Source: CAVZQN01 sp963837395 (GTDB taxonomy: Bacteria > Acidobacteriota > HRBIN11 > JAKEFK01). From it: a stretch of DNA of 64,000 nucleotides. A model generated the notes under the pieces. The model saw only the letters and a list, made by a program, of their open reading frames with translations. It was not told where the DNA came from and did no database searches. Shown piece after piece: positions 9,806-17,708 of this stretch; positions within the stretch are counted from its first letter, which is position 1, and every line of letters begins with the position of its first letter. A program made the translations under genes and the position numbers. The DNA lies in the NCBI GenBank assembly GCA_963837395.1, contig CAWINI010000004.1, positions 1,178,001 through 1,242,000 of the forward strand. The letters are read 5' to 3'.

Positions 9806-9840
9806 CTTTTGCACAGAATCTGTGGAAATCTGTGCAAAAG
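9806..9840. repeat. perfect 12-base inverted repeat
   Basis: Arms CTTTTGCACAGA (9806-9817) and TCTGTGCAAAAG (9829-9840) pair perfectly around an 11-base loop. It is followed at once by a second near-perfect stem (arms 9836-9848 and 9852-9863, AAAAGATTTCAGC against GCTGAATCTTTT). Confidence 0.75.
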
Positions 9841-9862
9841 ATTTCAGCAAAGCTGAATCTTT

Positions 9863-9940
9863 TGCGATGCTGAATACTAGATGCTGGATGCTAGGAAAAA
9901 ACGATTGTAAAACTCCAAGCATCTAGCATCAAGCATCGCA
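9863..9940. repeat. word-type palindrome (GATGCT/AGCATC) before purB
   Basis: The left arm begins TGCGATGCT and repeats AGATGCTGGATGCT. The right arm carries AGCATCTAGCATC and ends AGCATCGCA. The two sides are imperfect inverted repeats around an A-rich centre. It belongs to the same general class as the other word-type palindromes in the window; no second copy of this word set was seen here. Confidence 0.7.
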
Positions 9941-9969
9941 TTTTTAGGCGCATATGTTATCTTTTTCAT

Positions 9970-11370
9970 ATGAGATTTTTTGACGCAGTTTCACCTTTTG
10001 ACGCGCGGTACTACGGTGCTGATGAAGTTTTTTATAACAAGGTTCGTGATTATCTTTCTGAAGAAGCGAACATCAAATATTTACTCAGAGTTGAAGAAGC
10101 TCTAATCCAAACTCTCGCCGAATATGGCTTTTGCAGCAATGAAGTAGCTCAGGAAGTTTCGAAGGCGTGTAAAGACATCACAGCAGCAGAGGTGTATGAA
10201 GAAGAAGCGCGGATTCAACATAATATTCGCGCATTAGTCAACGTCATTCGACGCAGGATCAGTGAAAAAGCGCGAGGGTACGTTCATCTCTTTGCCACTT
10301 CTAACGACATCATGGATACGTCTGCTGCGTTGAGGTACAAAGACTTTTCCGAAAAAGTTTTGATTCCGGATCTTGCTGAATTGTTGAATTTCTTGTCCGA
10401 TATTGCGCGTCGTGAAGCTGGAACAGTTCAAATGGGACGAACTCACGGACAGCATGCTGAACCGATTACATTTGGATACGCTATTGCACTTTATGTAAGC
10501 CGTTTGGGCGGCAGAATTGTGAAAATTGATGAAGCTCGCAAAAACATGCGAGGAAAATTTTCGGGGCCTGTGGGTGCACACAATGCCCTTTATCTGGCAC
10601 TTCGCGAACGTACACTTCAGTTTGAAAAAGATTTACTTGCAAAATTAGAATTACGTCCAAGCGACACCGGAGTTTCATCGCAGCTTGTTGAACAAGAATT
10701 CCTGGTCGATTTAGCTTACAGCGCTGTTTCTACTTTCGGGATTCTCGCGAATTTTGCGGATGATATGCGGCATCTTTACCGAACGGAAATTGCGGAAGTA
10801 AGAGAACAGTTCCAGCCGGATCGTGTAGGCTCTTCCACGATGCCTCACAAAATCAATCCTAAAGATTTTGAAAACGTAAAATCGCTGTGGAAGGCGTACA
10901 TGCCGCGTTTTGTTACAGCGTTGATGGATCAAATTTCTGAGCATCAACGAGATTTAACTAATTCCGCCAGTTTGCGTTTCCTGGCAGAGTTTTTTGCAGC
11001 ACTTGATTATGCGGTGTATCGCACAACGAAAGTTGTGAAAGTTCTGGAAGTCGATCGAGAGCGGCTGATGAAAAATATTGAAATGACGCGCGATTCCATT
11101 ATTGCCGAGCCGCTGTACATTCTTCTTGGATTGCATGGCTGTCCTGATCCTTACGATTGGTCGAAGAAATTAATCAATCAATCGCGAACCACTGGCCGCA
11201 AAATGACGGAATTAATGGAAGAACAACCAGAGCTGCGGGAATATTTTGCGAAGTTTCGACCGGACGAACGTGACCTGATCAATCATCCCGAAAAATATAC
11301 AGGCAATGCAGAGCAAGTAACTTTAGAAACCTGTGATTACTGGCAAAAGAAAATATCCGCAATTCTTTAA
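9970..11370 (+). CDS. purB: adenylosuccinate lyase
   Basis: Catalyses two fumarate-releasing steps of purine synthesis (SAICAR to AICAR, adenylosuccinate to AMP). The 466-residue product has the superfamily signature GSSTMPHKINPKDFEN (near 290), the TSNDIMDTSAALRYKD segment (about 110-125) and GRTHGQHAEPITFG (about 157-170). The N-terminus FFDAVSPFDARY is typical of PurB rather than fumarase or argininosuccinate lyase. No Shine-Dalgarno sequence is evident before the ATG. The TAA stop merges with the start of a palindromic repeat. Confidence 0.95.
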   Translation: MRFFDAVSPFDARYYGADEVFYNKVRDYLSEEANIKYLLRVEEALIQTLAEYGFCSNEVAQEVSKACKDITAAEVYEEEARIQHNIRALVNVIRRRISEKARGYVHLFATSNDIMDTSAALRYKDFSEKVLIPDLAELLNFLSDIARREAGTVQMGRTHGQHAEPITFGYAIALYVSRLGGRIVKIDEARKNMRGKFSGPVGAHNALYLALRERTLQFEKDLLAKLELRPSDTGVSSQLVEQEFLVDLAYSAVSTFGILANFADDMRHLYRTEIAEVREQFQPDRVGSSTMPHKINPKDFENVKSLWKAYMPRFVTALMDQISEHQRDLTNSASLRFLAEFFAALDYAVYRTTKVVKVLEVDRERLMKNIEMTRDSIIAEPLYILLGLHGCPDPYDWSKKLINQSRTTGRKMTELMEEQPELREYFAKFRPDERDLINHPEKYTGNAEQVTLETCDYWQKKISAIL

Positions 11371-11440
11371 ATCACCGAAACACTGAATACACGGAATTAA
11401 TCGATTTCTTTCTTTCAGTGAATTCCGTGCTTCCGTGATT
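11370..11440. repeat. family A palindrome, copy 1
   Basis: 71-base imperfect palindrome starting AATCACCGAAACACTGAAT and ending TTCCGTGCTTCCGTGATT. Its first base is the last base of the purB stop codon. It differs from copy 2 (12300-12370) at only about six positions and has the same orientation. Similarity continues for about 20 bases past the right end, to 11460. Confidence 0.85.
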
Positions 11441-11456
11441 CAAATTAGCGGTCAAT

Positions 11457-12287
11457 ATGCCATTCTTCAAACAAGTCTTGTTCTTCATTTTAATTTCTCT
11501 TCACATGTTTATTGTTCCAAAGGGAGCCTTTGAAGACGGTTTTTCTATCTTCACAGAGTTGCCATTTTTTCGGTCTATTCAGCTATACAGAGGCAGAGTT
11601 CCTTGCATTATTGAGCCATGGTGAATATTTGCGAATCATGCGGGAACATATGTTTGTTGCCCCAAGGGATTCTGGAATCTGGAAACAAAATGAAGATGGC
11701 GTAGTGACATTGAATTTGAATCACTTACGTTTTACATGGTAAATGATCAATCTCTTAAGAGGTTTAAGAAGGTAAAAATGGAACTCGCCAAATTCCTTCA
11801 GTATTCACCCGAAAAAGAATTTTCTTCAGAAACAGTTTCCTCAATTGGCAGTAAGAATAATAGTTACAAAGATTATGGTGTATTACTTGGGGAGATAACA
11901 ATCGATGCAGAAGCAGCATATGTAAAAAAGATACTTCCGAGAGCTGACCTCGAAGGATTGTTGCGTAGGATGAACGAGTACGAGGTTGCTACGGATAAAA
12001 ATGAATTCCGCTTTATACCGTTAACATATGGACATTGGATTTTTCTTGAATGGCAAAACAGTGAACTGCCTAACGCTGGGGACCGGAAGCAAATGGTAGT
12101 TGAGTTAGCAGGATTGGAAAAAGACCAGAAGCCTCCATATTATTTTGTGGAAATTTCCCAAGAGGTTTTCGAAAAAGAAGCCGGGACAACTCAGCCGTTT
12201 ATGTTTTATCGAGGGATGAATAAGAACCGCCCTCACAATCAAGAAGTAACAAAAAAAATTACCTTTCCTTGTTCTTCAAACAAATGA
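11457..12287 (+). pseudogene. orphan secreted protein gene with two apparent frameshifts
   Basis: Three frames in succession look like one protein of about 276 residues. Part 1 starts at ATG 11457 and gives a signal-peptide-like MPFFKQVLFFILISLHMF. Part 2 continues after an apparent extra T in the T6 run at 11565-11570, with SYTEAEFLALLSHGEYLRIM. Part 3 continues after an apparent missing base near 11700, through SDIEFESLTFYMVND into the open frame 11736-12287 (GHWIFLEWQNSELPN, PPYYFVEISQEVF). I recognise no family. The gene is bracketed by two nearly identical direct copies of the family A palindrome and lacks a ribosome site. The exact frameshift points are inferred. Confidence 0.5.
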
Positions 12288-12299
12288 TAGCCCGTCGCG

Positions 12300-12370
12300 A
12301 ATCACGGAAACACTGAATACTCGGAATTAATAGATTTTTTTAGTTCAGTGAATTCCGTGCTTCCGTGATT
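12300..12370. repeat. family A palindrome, copy 2
   Basis: 71 bases, from AATCACGGAAACACTGAAT to TTCCGTGCTTCCGTGATT, about 92% identical to copy 1 by direct comparison and in the same orientation. The arms pair with each other around a T-rich centre. The stop codon of the minus-strand ureohydrolase-like gene begins 5 bases beyond the right end. The corresponding downstream 20 bases are also partly duplicated after copy 1. Confidence 0.85.
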
Positions 12371-12374
12371 CAAA

Positions 12375-13055
12375 TTAACGGTTAAAGATGCAACCGAGGA
12401 TTTTGTAGAGCAGTTTCGCGCAGTACAAAGCTTTACCCTCTTGTAGACATTGCCCGGCAAGATCTACACTCACAACATTCCTTCGATAGGTTAATTCGCG
12501 CGTTAAATTCATCAGATCTCGCCATGTCAATTCGTCTGGATTCATTCCATTCATATCAATTGTGAAGTAAACATGTTCCGGTAATTCATCAACCACTTTT
12601 ACAAACCATTCACGATCGGTTTCGATGTCTTTCCTATAAAAGGTCTTGCTTCGAAGTTTTGCAGTATCTGCATCGATTTGAAGGACAACGATCGAAGGCC
12701 ACTTTTCGAGATGCGCTTTCACCAGCGAAGTAAGCGAGTGTTCGTCACCGAGGGTTACCTGAAATTTTCCGGCTTGCAAAATTTGCTGTGAAACTTCATA
12801 CAACTTTTCCATCATCGCATCAGCATTCCCAACTTCCGGAACCATTTCTTCCAAAGTATGGATTCCGATTTTGTAAGTTTCTTTGCCAAGCTCTTCATCG
12901 TTAAGATCTACGTTTCGGGATGCCGAAATAATTTCGTGTGGCGCATTTGTAGATTGGTAATGTATAGGCAGAATTACAACTTTCGATTTCTCGAAGGTAG
13001 AATCTTCGGATGGAAGTCCAAGAAAATTGAATGGACGTGAATCGGATTGGATCAA
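12375..13055 (-). CDS. agmatinase/arginase-like protein with degenerate metal site
   Basis: The ureohydrolase fold is suggested by GDEHSLT (family GGDHS), VVLQIDADT (family HFDAHxD) and VYFTIDMNGMNPDE (family DxDxxDP). Active family members bind two Mn ions through these motifs. Here the His of DAHxD is Asp, the following Asp is missing, and both later Asp of the DxDxxDP motif are Asn. The GTGTP loop is absent, and the length is 226 against about 290-310. It starts 3 bases after the arginine decarboxylase stop, exactly where an active agmatinase would be expected. It is probably not a normal Mn ureohydrolase; a structural or regulatory role is possible. Confidence 0.75.
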   Translation of the reverse strand: MIQSDSRPFNFLGLPSEDSTFEKSKVVILPIHYQSTNAPHEIISASRNVDLNDEELGKETYKIGIHTLEEMVPEVGNADAMMEKLYEVSQQILQAGKFQVTLGDEHSLTSLVKAHLEKWPSIVVLQIDADTAKLRSKTFYRKDIETDREWFVKVVDELPEHVYFTIDMNGMNPDELTWRDLMNLTRELTYRRNVVSVDLAGQCLQEGKALYCAKLLYKILGCIFNR

Positions 13056-13058
13056 TTT

Positions 13059-13607
13059 CTAACGGAACTCAACAAAAATTGCTGCAGCGATGACCGTTGT
13101 CCAAAGTCCATATTTTTCGCCAACTGCTGATTGAGTAATATTACGGGCCGATACAATGTGATCACTCAATCTATAGATCTCACGGTTTGCGTCCCAACTT
13201 TTGTCTGGATCAAATTTAAGACCGAGAGTTGTTGCCAGCATACCTGCTGCTAAATCTTCTGCATAATCTGCAGCTTGCTTTTCAGTCTGACCATAGCTGT
13301 GATGTTCTGAAAGATATCCATAAAGCTTTTTATCGCGTGGAATTGCAAGACCAATCGATGCCGCAATCAATCGGTGTGGTTCATTTGTAGAACTTTCGGA
13401 CATAACAGCAAAAACAACCTGTCCCGGTTTCAAATATTTTTTTCCTTGCTCTCGTGTAATAATTTTGCAATTTGGCGGAAAGATTGAAGATACACGAACA
13501 AGATTTAACGGCGCAACGCTGGCATCTCTTAATGCCATTTCAAAACTGGTGAGTTTTTCTTTGTGAACGCCTTTCCCTTTTGTTAAAAAAAGCGTTTTAG
13601 GTACCAT
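13059..13607 (-). CDS. pdaD: pyruvoyl-dependent arginine decarboxylase
   Basis: Converts arginine to agmatine, the entry to polyamine synthesis. The proenzyme cleaves itself at a Ser-Ser bond to make the pyruvoyl group. The 182-residue product has LVRVSSIFPPNC with the SS cleavage pair (near 41-42) and the conserved downstream GLAIPRDKKLYGYLSEHHSYG. The C-terminal part AEDLAAGMLATTLGL also fits the PdaD family. A GGAGG ribosome site lies upstream of the ATG. The partner gene downstream is agmatinase-like but degenerate, so the fate of agmatine is open. Confidence 0.93.
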   Translation of the reverse strand: MVPKTLFLTKGKGVHKEKLTSFEMALRDASVAPLNLVRVSSIFPPNCKIITREQGKKYLKPGQVVFAVMSESSTNEPHRLIAASIGLAIPRDKKLYGYLSEHHSYGQTEKQAADYAEDLAAGMLATTLGLKFDPDKSWDANREIYRLSDHIVSARNITQSAVGEKYGLWTTVIAAAIFVEFR

Positions 13608-13663
13608 CCTTTACTTTCCTCCAATCTGCAAATTTAGAAATGTCTTCTTTGAAAAACAATTGA

Positions 13664-13692
13664 AAACTAACAGAAATACTTTTTGGTGTCAA
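13664..13692 (-). promoter_or_regulatory. candidate promoter upstream of pdaD
   Basis: On the minus strand, a perfect TTGACA (13692-13687), a 17-base spacer, then TAGTTT (13669-13664), a weak -10. The leader to the pdaD ATG would be about 50 bases and includes a GGAGG ribosome site. Confidence 0.4.
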
Positions 13693-13723
13693 TGAAATAC
13701 GTAACAGGATTGTAATCTATTTT

Positions 13724-14415
13724 TTACTTCGTGGAATGCAGAGAAGTTTTAAAACGGAGCCACGCTTCGCGAAATACCGCACGCTGGGGAATAAAATCGT
13801 GTTCCTGTAGCGCACGCAAACCGTATTTGCTTCGCAATTCGCTTAATGCTGTTCGAACATCTTTACTACTTCGAACCGCGGCACGAACTTCGTGAGCTTG
13901 CTCGCTGACTTGAACATCGACTTCATCCAAACTTGTTCTGGATGCCGAACGATAAGCCTTCCAGTGGGAATAAACGCGAAACAAAAGGTAATAGCCGATT
14001 AAATTTGGACCGGGGATCGGCATTGCAAGAAGCGAAAAAGGAAGAAGCAAAATATCTACAATCAACCATCGAAGGTGATGATAAGAACGATCGCGCATCA
14101 TCACTTTCATTCGGTTTCGAATTACAGCAGGATCAATCGGTTGATTTAGCAGTACAGTAATTTTATGAAATCGTTGCAAACGACGCACAAAACGATCACC
14201 GGCGAATAAATCGCAGGTCACCTGTTCATAGCGCGCCTTCGTCTTTTCAAAAAACTCACGTCCTTTTTCAGATGCTTTCTGCTTCCAATTATTTTCAGTA
14301 ATAAAGCATTCATCGAATAACAACAATTCGGCCGATTTTGCTCTGCTGCCAGATACAAAATCGAGACACGATCATGAACGCGATTTACTTTTGGTTCTTC
14401 CAAAGTCGAACTCAT
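13724..14415 (-). CDS. small membrane protein resembling the mitochondrial K+/H+ exchange family, one frameshift
   Basis: Two frames join to about 230 residues. The N-terminal part (MSSTLEEPKVNRVHDRVSIL) starts at 14415. Restoring one A in the A4 run at 14336-14339 continues it as AEQKSAELLLFDECFIT. The core has a hydrophobic hairpin, LIVDILLLPFSLLAMPIPGP followed by NLIGYYLLFRVYSHWKAY. This resembles the PF10173-type Mit_KHE1 family from memory; treat that as a lead, not an assignment. The start overlaps the PATAN gene stop by 4 bases, so it is the last gene of the nfeD-slipin-GGDEF-PATAN set. Confidence 0.6.
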
Positions 14416-15542
14416 TTTCTTCTTAATGTTTGAATTTCATCAGTTAACTTTTTCTGATGATCTTGACCAAAAAAAGAACCGACTTCATATAAAAGTGCAT
14501 ACAGAATTTCTTCCAACGCGCCTGCCACAACTTCCATCTTTCCGTCTGCTTCAATGACCGGGATATTCCTCATTAAAGAATCTGAATCCAAACGGCCGTA
14601 AGTATCCAGCTTTAGGTTCCTCAACAAATCGGGCGATGCAAGTTTCACCTGATCCATTGCTTTGGTAGCAATAGCTTCTGCCTGATCTTCAACACGTTCA
14701 AACGCATAATCATAAATGTGAGAAAACAAACTGTTGTAATTTTCCACCAGATCATGGAATTCATATTCCATATCGGCTGAAATTACTTTCGCAATAATAG
14801 TCGGTTGATCCTTTTGATCTTGCGGTTCAACTGAGTCCAAAACACCGACCATCATGAAAGCCCACAAATGCTTGCATGTATCAAAGTTACTCATGTAACT
14901 CATTGTGCAAATTTCTTCAATTGAGAACTGTCCTTTTTCGCACAATGAAAATAAATGCTGTTCTTCCGATTCCAAAGTAAGATTCAAAATTAATTTTGAT
15001 GCTTCCTCTGATGGAATCATTTTGTGTTGAATTGTCCCTATCCCTTTTAAAATACGTGTCCAGGAGTTAATGGACTTTACGCCATCAAAGATAATGTCTT
15101 CAGTGCTCATATTCAAAAGAATCATTTCATGGGTATTTACATCTTTTAATGCCAGCTCGTATTGACCCTTCGTAACTCTAAACAAACTGTGAATGATATC
15201 TCTGACTTGATTGCGAACTCCTTCCACCAGTTCTTCCGGAGTGATGACATTCATGTTAACAAGGATAGAACCAAGGCGTTTTCCAGGTTTAACCATTTTT
15301 GATGCAATCATCAGCGGACGAAGTGGAATTCTATCGTTGCGTAAAAGCGATTCCCCCAGCCGGTCATCAGTATTGCTGGATGATGCAAAAATAATCTGAC
15401 CATCAAGGATGTAAATCGCTTTTTGGTACTCGTACATCTCACACGTGAGTACACCTGTTTCGCGGCTTCGCGTGACGGAGCGTAAGAGTTCAGGTAAGGA
15501 AGATTCCTCCAGAGATCCGCGAATAATCAGTTCGTCGCTCAC
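14412..15542 (-). CDS. DUF4388 (PATAN) domain protein
   Basis: The 376-residue product begins with a PATAN/DUF4388 module (about 1-150): LIIRGSLEESSLPELLRSV, TGVLTCEMYEYQKAIYILDG and IIFASSSNTDDRLGESLL. This family is typical of cytoplasmic proteins linked to two-component and c-di-GMP signalling. The rest is helical, without membrane segments. Its start overlaps the GGDEF gene stop by 4 bases (ATGA), and its own stop overlaps the next gene, which indicates translational coupling. It is a plausible output or adaptor partner of the diguanylate cyclase; the exact role is not known. Confidence 0.8.
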   Translation of the reverse strand: MSDELIIRGSLEESSLPELLRSVTRSRETGVLTCEMYEYQKAIYILDGQIIFASSSNTDDRLGESLLRNDRIPLRPLMIASKMVKPGKRLGSILVNMNVITPEELVEGVRNQVRDIIHSLFRVTKGQYELALKDVNTHEMILLNMSTEDIIFDGVKSINSWTRILKGIGTIQHKMIPSEEASKLILNLTLESEEQHLFSLCEKGQFSIEEICTMSYMSNFDTCKHLWAFMMVGVLDSVEPQDQKDQPTIIAKVISADMEYEFHDLVENYNSLFSHIYDYAFERVEDQAEAIATKAMDQVKLASPDLLRNLKLDTYGRLDSDSLMRNIPVIEADGKMEVVAGALEEILYALLYEVGSFFGQDHQKKLTDEIQTLRRK

Positions 15543-16930
15543 GAATCACTCTCGGTTTTGGTTGCTTGTTCGCGGGCAGGAATATCTGCGATCGCAATTG
15601 CATTTTTACTTTTTCCTTTGATCACAAACATCGCTTTATCTGCTTGTCTTACAAGTTCATCTTTGGAATGAGCATGAGTAGGATAGGATGCGATTCCGAT
15701 GCTGCCGGTAATTGAGACCTTGATGTTTTCATTGATCACGATCTGTTTGCTGGCAATAACATTTCTGATGCGTTCAGCCACTTGAAATGCGCCTTGACTG
15801 TCTGTTTCGGGAAGTACAACACAAAATTCATCGCCACCGTATCGGACCACTTTATCAATTCCGCGAACGGTTAAAATCATTCTTCGCGCAACTTCTTGAA
15901 GTGTTTTTGAACCGGTTAGATGTCCATGCTGCATGTTCACTTCTTTCAGATTGTCCACATCAAAGAAAATCAGCGATAGATTTGATCCATATCTTCGTGC
16001 ACGCATAAACTCTTCTTCGAGATAGCGTTCAAAATATCGGCGGTTGTAAGCTTCAGTCAAATCATCTTTGATTGTCAGCTCTTTTGTTTTGTAGTGGGTG
16101 ACCGCATTGAAAACTGCGCCTGAGATTTCATCAATTAAAAGTGATAAGACTTTGTAATCGTCGTTTGAAAATGAATGCTTGCTCGAAGCAAACTTCACAT
16201 TTACGAGCAGTCCTAAAGGTTCATCACGCGACCAAATTGGTGCTGCAATTAGTGCTCGAACTTTTCGATTTCCCAAATTTTGTGGATCGTTCAATAGAAC
16301 AGGTTTTCGATCTAGGAGAATTTTGTGATATTGCGATTCTGGCATTCCAAAAAGTTCATCTTCCTGTTCGCCACCACTGACTCCACGAACCGATTTTCGG
16401 ATTAATGATCGCGATTTCTCATCCAAAAGCAGCAAAGCTCCACCATCAGCTCGTGTCAACTCCATTGCAGAGTCCATAAGAATATTGACAAGACCGTCTA
16501 ACTCCATCGTAAGCGCAATCTCTTTGATAATCTGAAGAAGCGCTTCTTCACGTTGATATCTTTTGCCGGTGGGCACCAGGATATTGCTTTCATCAAAAAA
16601 TTTCTGAACATCCAGCATGCTGACAGGATTAGCCCAATAATGATTTGCGCCATTTTGAAATGCACTCACTGCGGAAGAAACGACATCAGGACCTGAAACG
16701 ATAATCTGAAATGGTGCGCGGGCGCGATTGCGAATTTCTCGCAATTGTGAAATTCCTTCCGAATCTATCATGCTGATAAAAATGAGACCATAGTGATGCT
16801 CTGACATTTTTCTCAATGCTTCAGCTTCTATAACCGTATTGTCCACCTCATATCCGCGGCCTGATAAAAAGGCTGACAATGGCTCCGGCAAAATGCGGGA
16901 TGGATCGATTACGAGTGCCCGATCTTTCAT
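15539..16930 (-). CDS. pseudo-receiver-GAF-GGDEF diguanylate cyclase
   Basis: Predicted to make c-di-GMP. Domains in order: receiver-like (about 1-120), GAF (about 125-285) and GGDEF (about 300-455). The active-site motif RYGGDEF is intact, and an inhibitory RxxD site (RGID) lies five residues before it, so product inhibition is expected. The receiver lacks the phospho-acceptor Asp: the third strand reads GLIFISMID, with Ser in its place, and the conserved Lys is Asn (YWANPVS). It therefore should not be phosphorylated in the usual way. It starts directly after the slipin stop and overlaps the PATAN gene. Confidence 0.88.
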   Translation of the reverse strand: MKDRALVIDPSRILPEPLSAFLSGRGYEVDNTVIEAEALRKMSEHHYGLIFISMIDSEGISQLREIRNRARAPFQIIVSGPDVVSSAVSAFQNGANHYWANPVSMLDVQKFFDESNILVPTGKRYQREEALLQIIKEIALTMELDGLVNILMDSAMELTRADGGALLLLDEKSRSLIRKSVRGVSGGEQEDELFGMPESQYHKILLDRKPVLLNDPQNLGNRKVRALIAAPIWSRDEPLGLLVNVKFASSKHSFSNDDYKVLSLLIDEISGAVFNAVTHYKTKELTIKDDLTEAYNRRYFERYLEEEFMRARRYGSNLSLIFFDVDNLKEVNMQHGHLTGSKTLQEVARRMILTVRGIDKVVRYGGDEFCVVLPETDSQGAFQVAERIRNVIASKQIVINENIKVSITGSIGIASYPTHAHSKDELVRQADKAMFVIKGKSKNAIAIADIPAREQATKTESDS

Positions 16931-17698
16931 TTATCCCCGGGGTCCACGATTTTTCATCAGTATTTCAATCATATCAATTGGCAAAGGGAAAATGATTGTA
17001 GAATTCTTTTCCGTAGCAATTTCGGTCAGCGTTTGAAGATAGCGCAATTGGATGGTGAGGGGTTCAGATGCAATTTGTTTGGCCGCTTCTGATAATGCTT
17101 TAGCCGCTTGTTTTTCACCTTCCGCATGAATGATCTTAGCGCGTTTTTCACGTTCAGCTTCCGCCTGTTTGGCAATTGCACGCTGCATCTCTTGCGGAAG
17201 ATCCACATGTTTAACTTCAACTATAGAGACTTTGATTCCCCAAGGATCTGTTTGCTGATCCAGAATCTGTTGCAAGCGCAAGTTTAGTTTTTCACGTTCG
17301 GCCAGCAAACCATCCAATTCAACTTCACCCAGAACCGAACGAAGGGTTGTTTGAGCAAGCTGGGAGGTCGCATACAGGAAATTTTCCACTTCAACAATTG
17401 CTTTGTTTGGATCGAATACTCGGAAATAAACTACTGCATTTACTTTGACTGAAACGTTATCCCGTGTGATTACATCTTGTGGTGGGACATCCATCGTGAC
17501 GGTACGAAGACTCACCCTTACTAGTTTTTCAAATGGTGCGGCGACAAACACTATTCCAGGACCACGAGGAACGGGAACAAGTCTGCCAAGCCTGAAAATG
17601 ACGCCACGTTCATACTCTCGCAGAACTTTGATCCAGGAGGTCAACAGGATTATTCCAAAAATGATTACTACTGCGTATGTAATTAAGTTGCTGTTCAT
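16931..17698 (-). CDS. slipin (stomatin/prohibitin-like SPFH protein)
   Basis: Membrane-anchored SPFH protein that organises membrane domains and pairs with NfeD proteases. It has one N-terminal membrane segment (LITYAVVIIFGIILLTSWI) and then the SPFH domain (LREYERGVIFRLGRLVPVPR to KVSIVEVKHVDLPQEMQRAI). A charged Ala/Glu/Lys-rich coiled coil and a hydrophobic C-terminal stretch follow. I chose the ATG at 17698 (MNSNLITYAVV) because GGAG lies seven bases upstream; a start 19 codons earlier would overlap nfeD. It lies 10 bases after nfeD, the classic nfeD-slipin pair. Confidence 0.92.
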   Translation of the reverse strand: MNSNLITYAVVIIFGIILLTSWIKVLREYERGVIFRLGRLVPVPRGPGIVFVAAPFEKLVRVSLRTVTMDVPPQDVITRDNVSVKVNAVVYFRVFDPNKAIVEVENFLYATSQLAQTTLRSVLGEVELDGLLAEREKLNLRLQQILDQQTDPWGIKVSIVEVKHVDLPQEMQRAIAKQAEAEREKRAKIIHAEGEKQAAKALSEAAKQIASEPLTIQLRYLQTLTEIATEKNSTIIFPLPIDMIEILMKNRGPRG

Positions 17699-17708
17699 TT
17701 GCACTCCA

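Larger units (their letters stand above)
9635..9969. other. gene-free divergent spacer between tig and purB, rich in hairpins
   Basis: No coding frame of convincing composition was found here. Beyond the tig promoter it contains three consecutive inverted repeats on the purB side: 9806-9840, 9836-9863 and 9863-9940. The rest is featureless. There is no clear ribosome site directly before the purB ATG, so the hairpin stretch probably forms the purB leader or overlaps its promoter. Confidence 0.6.
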
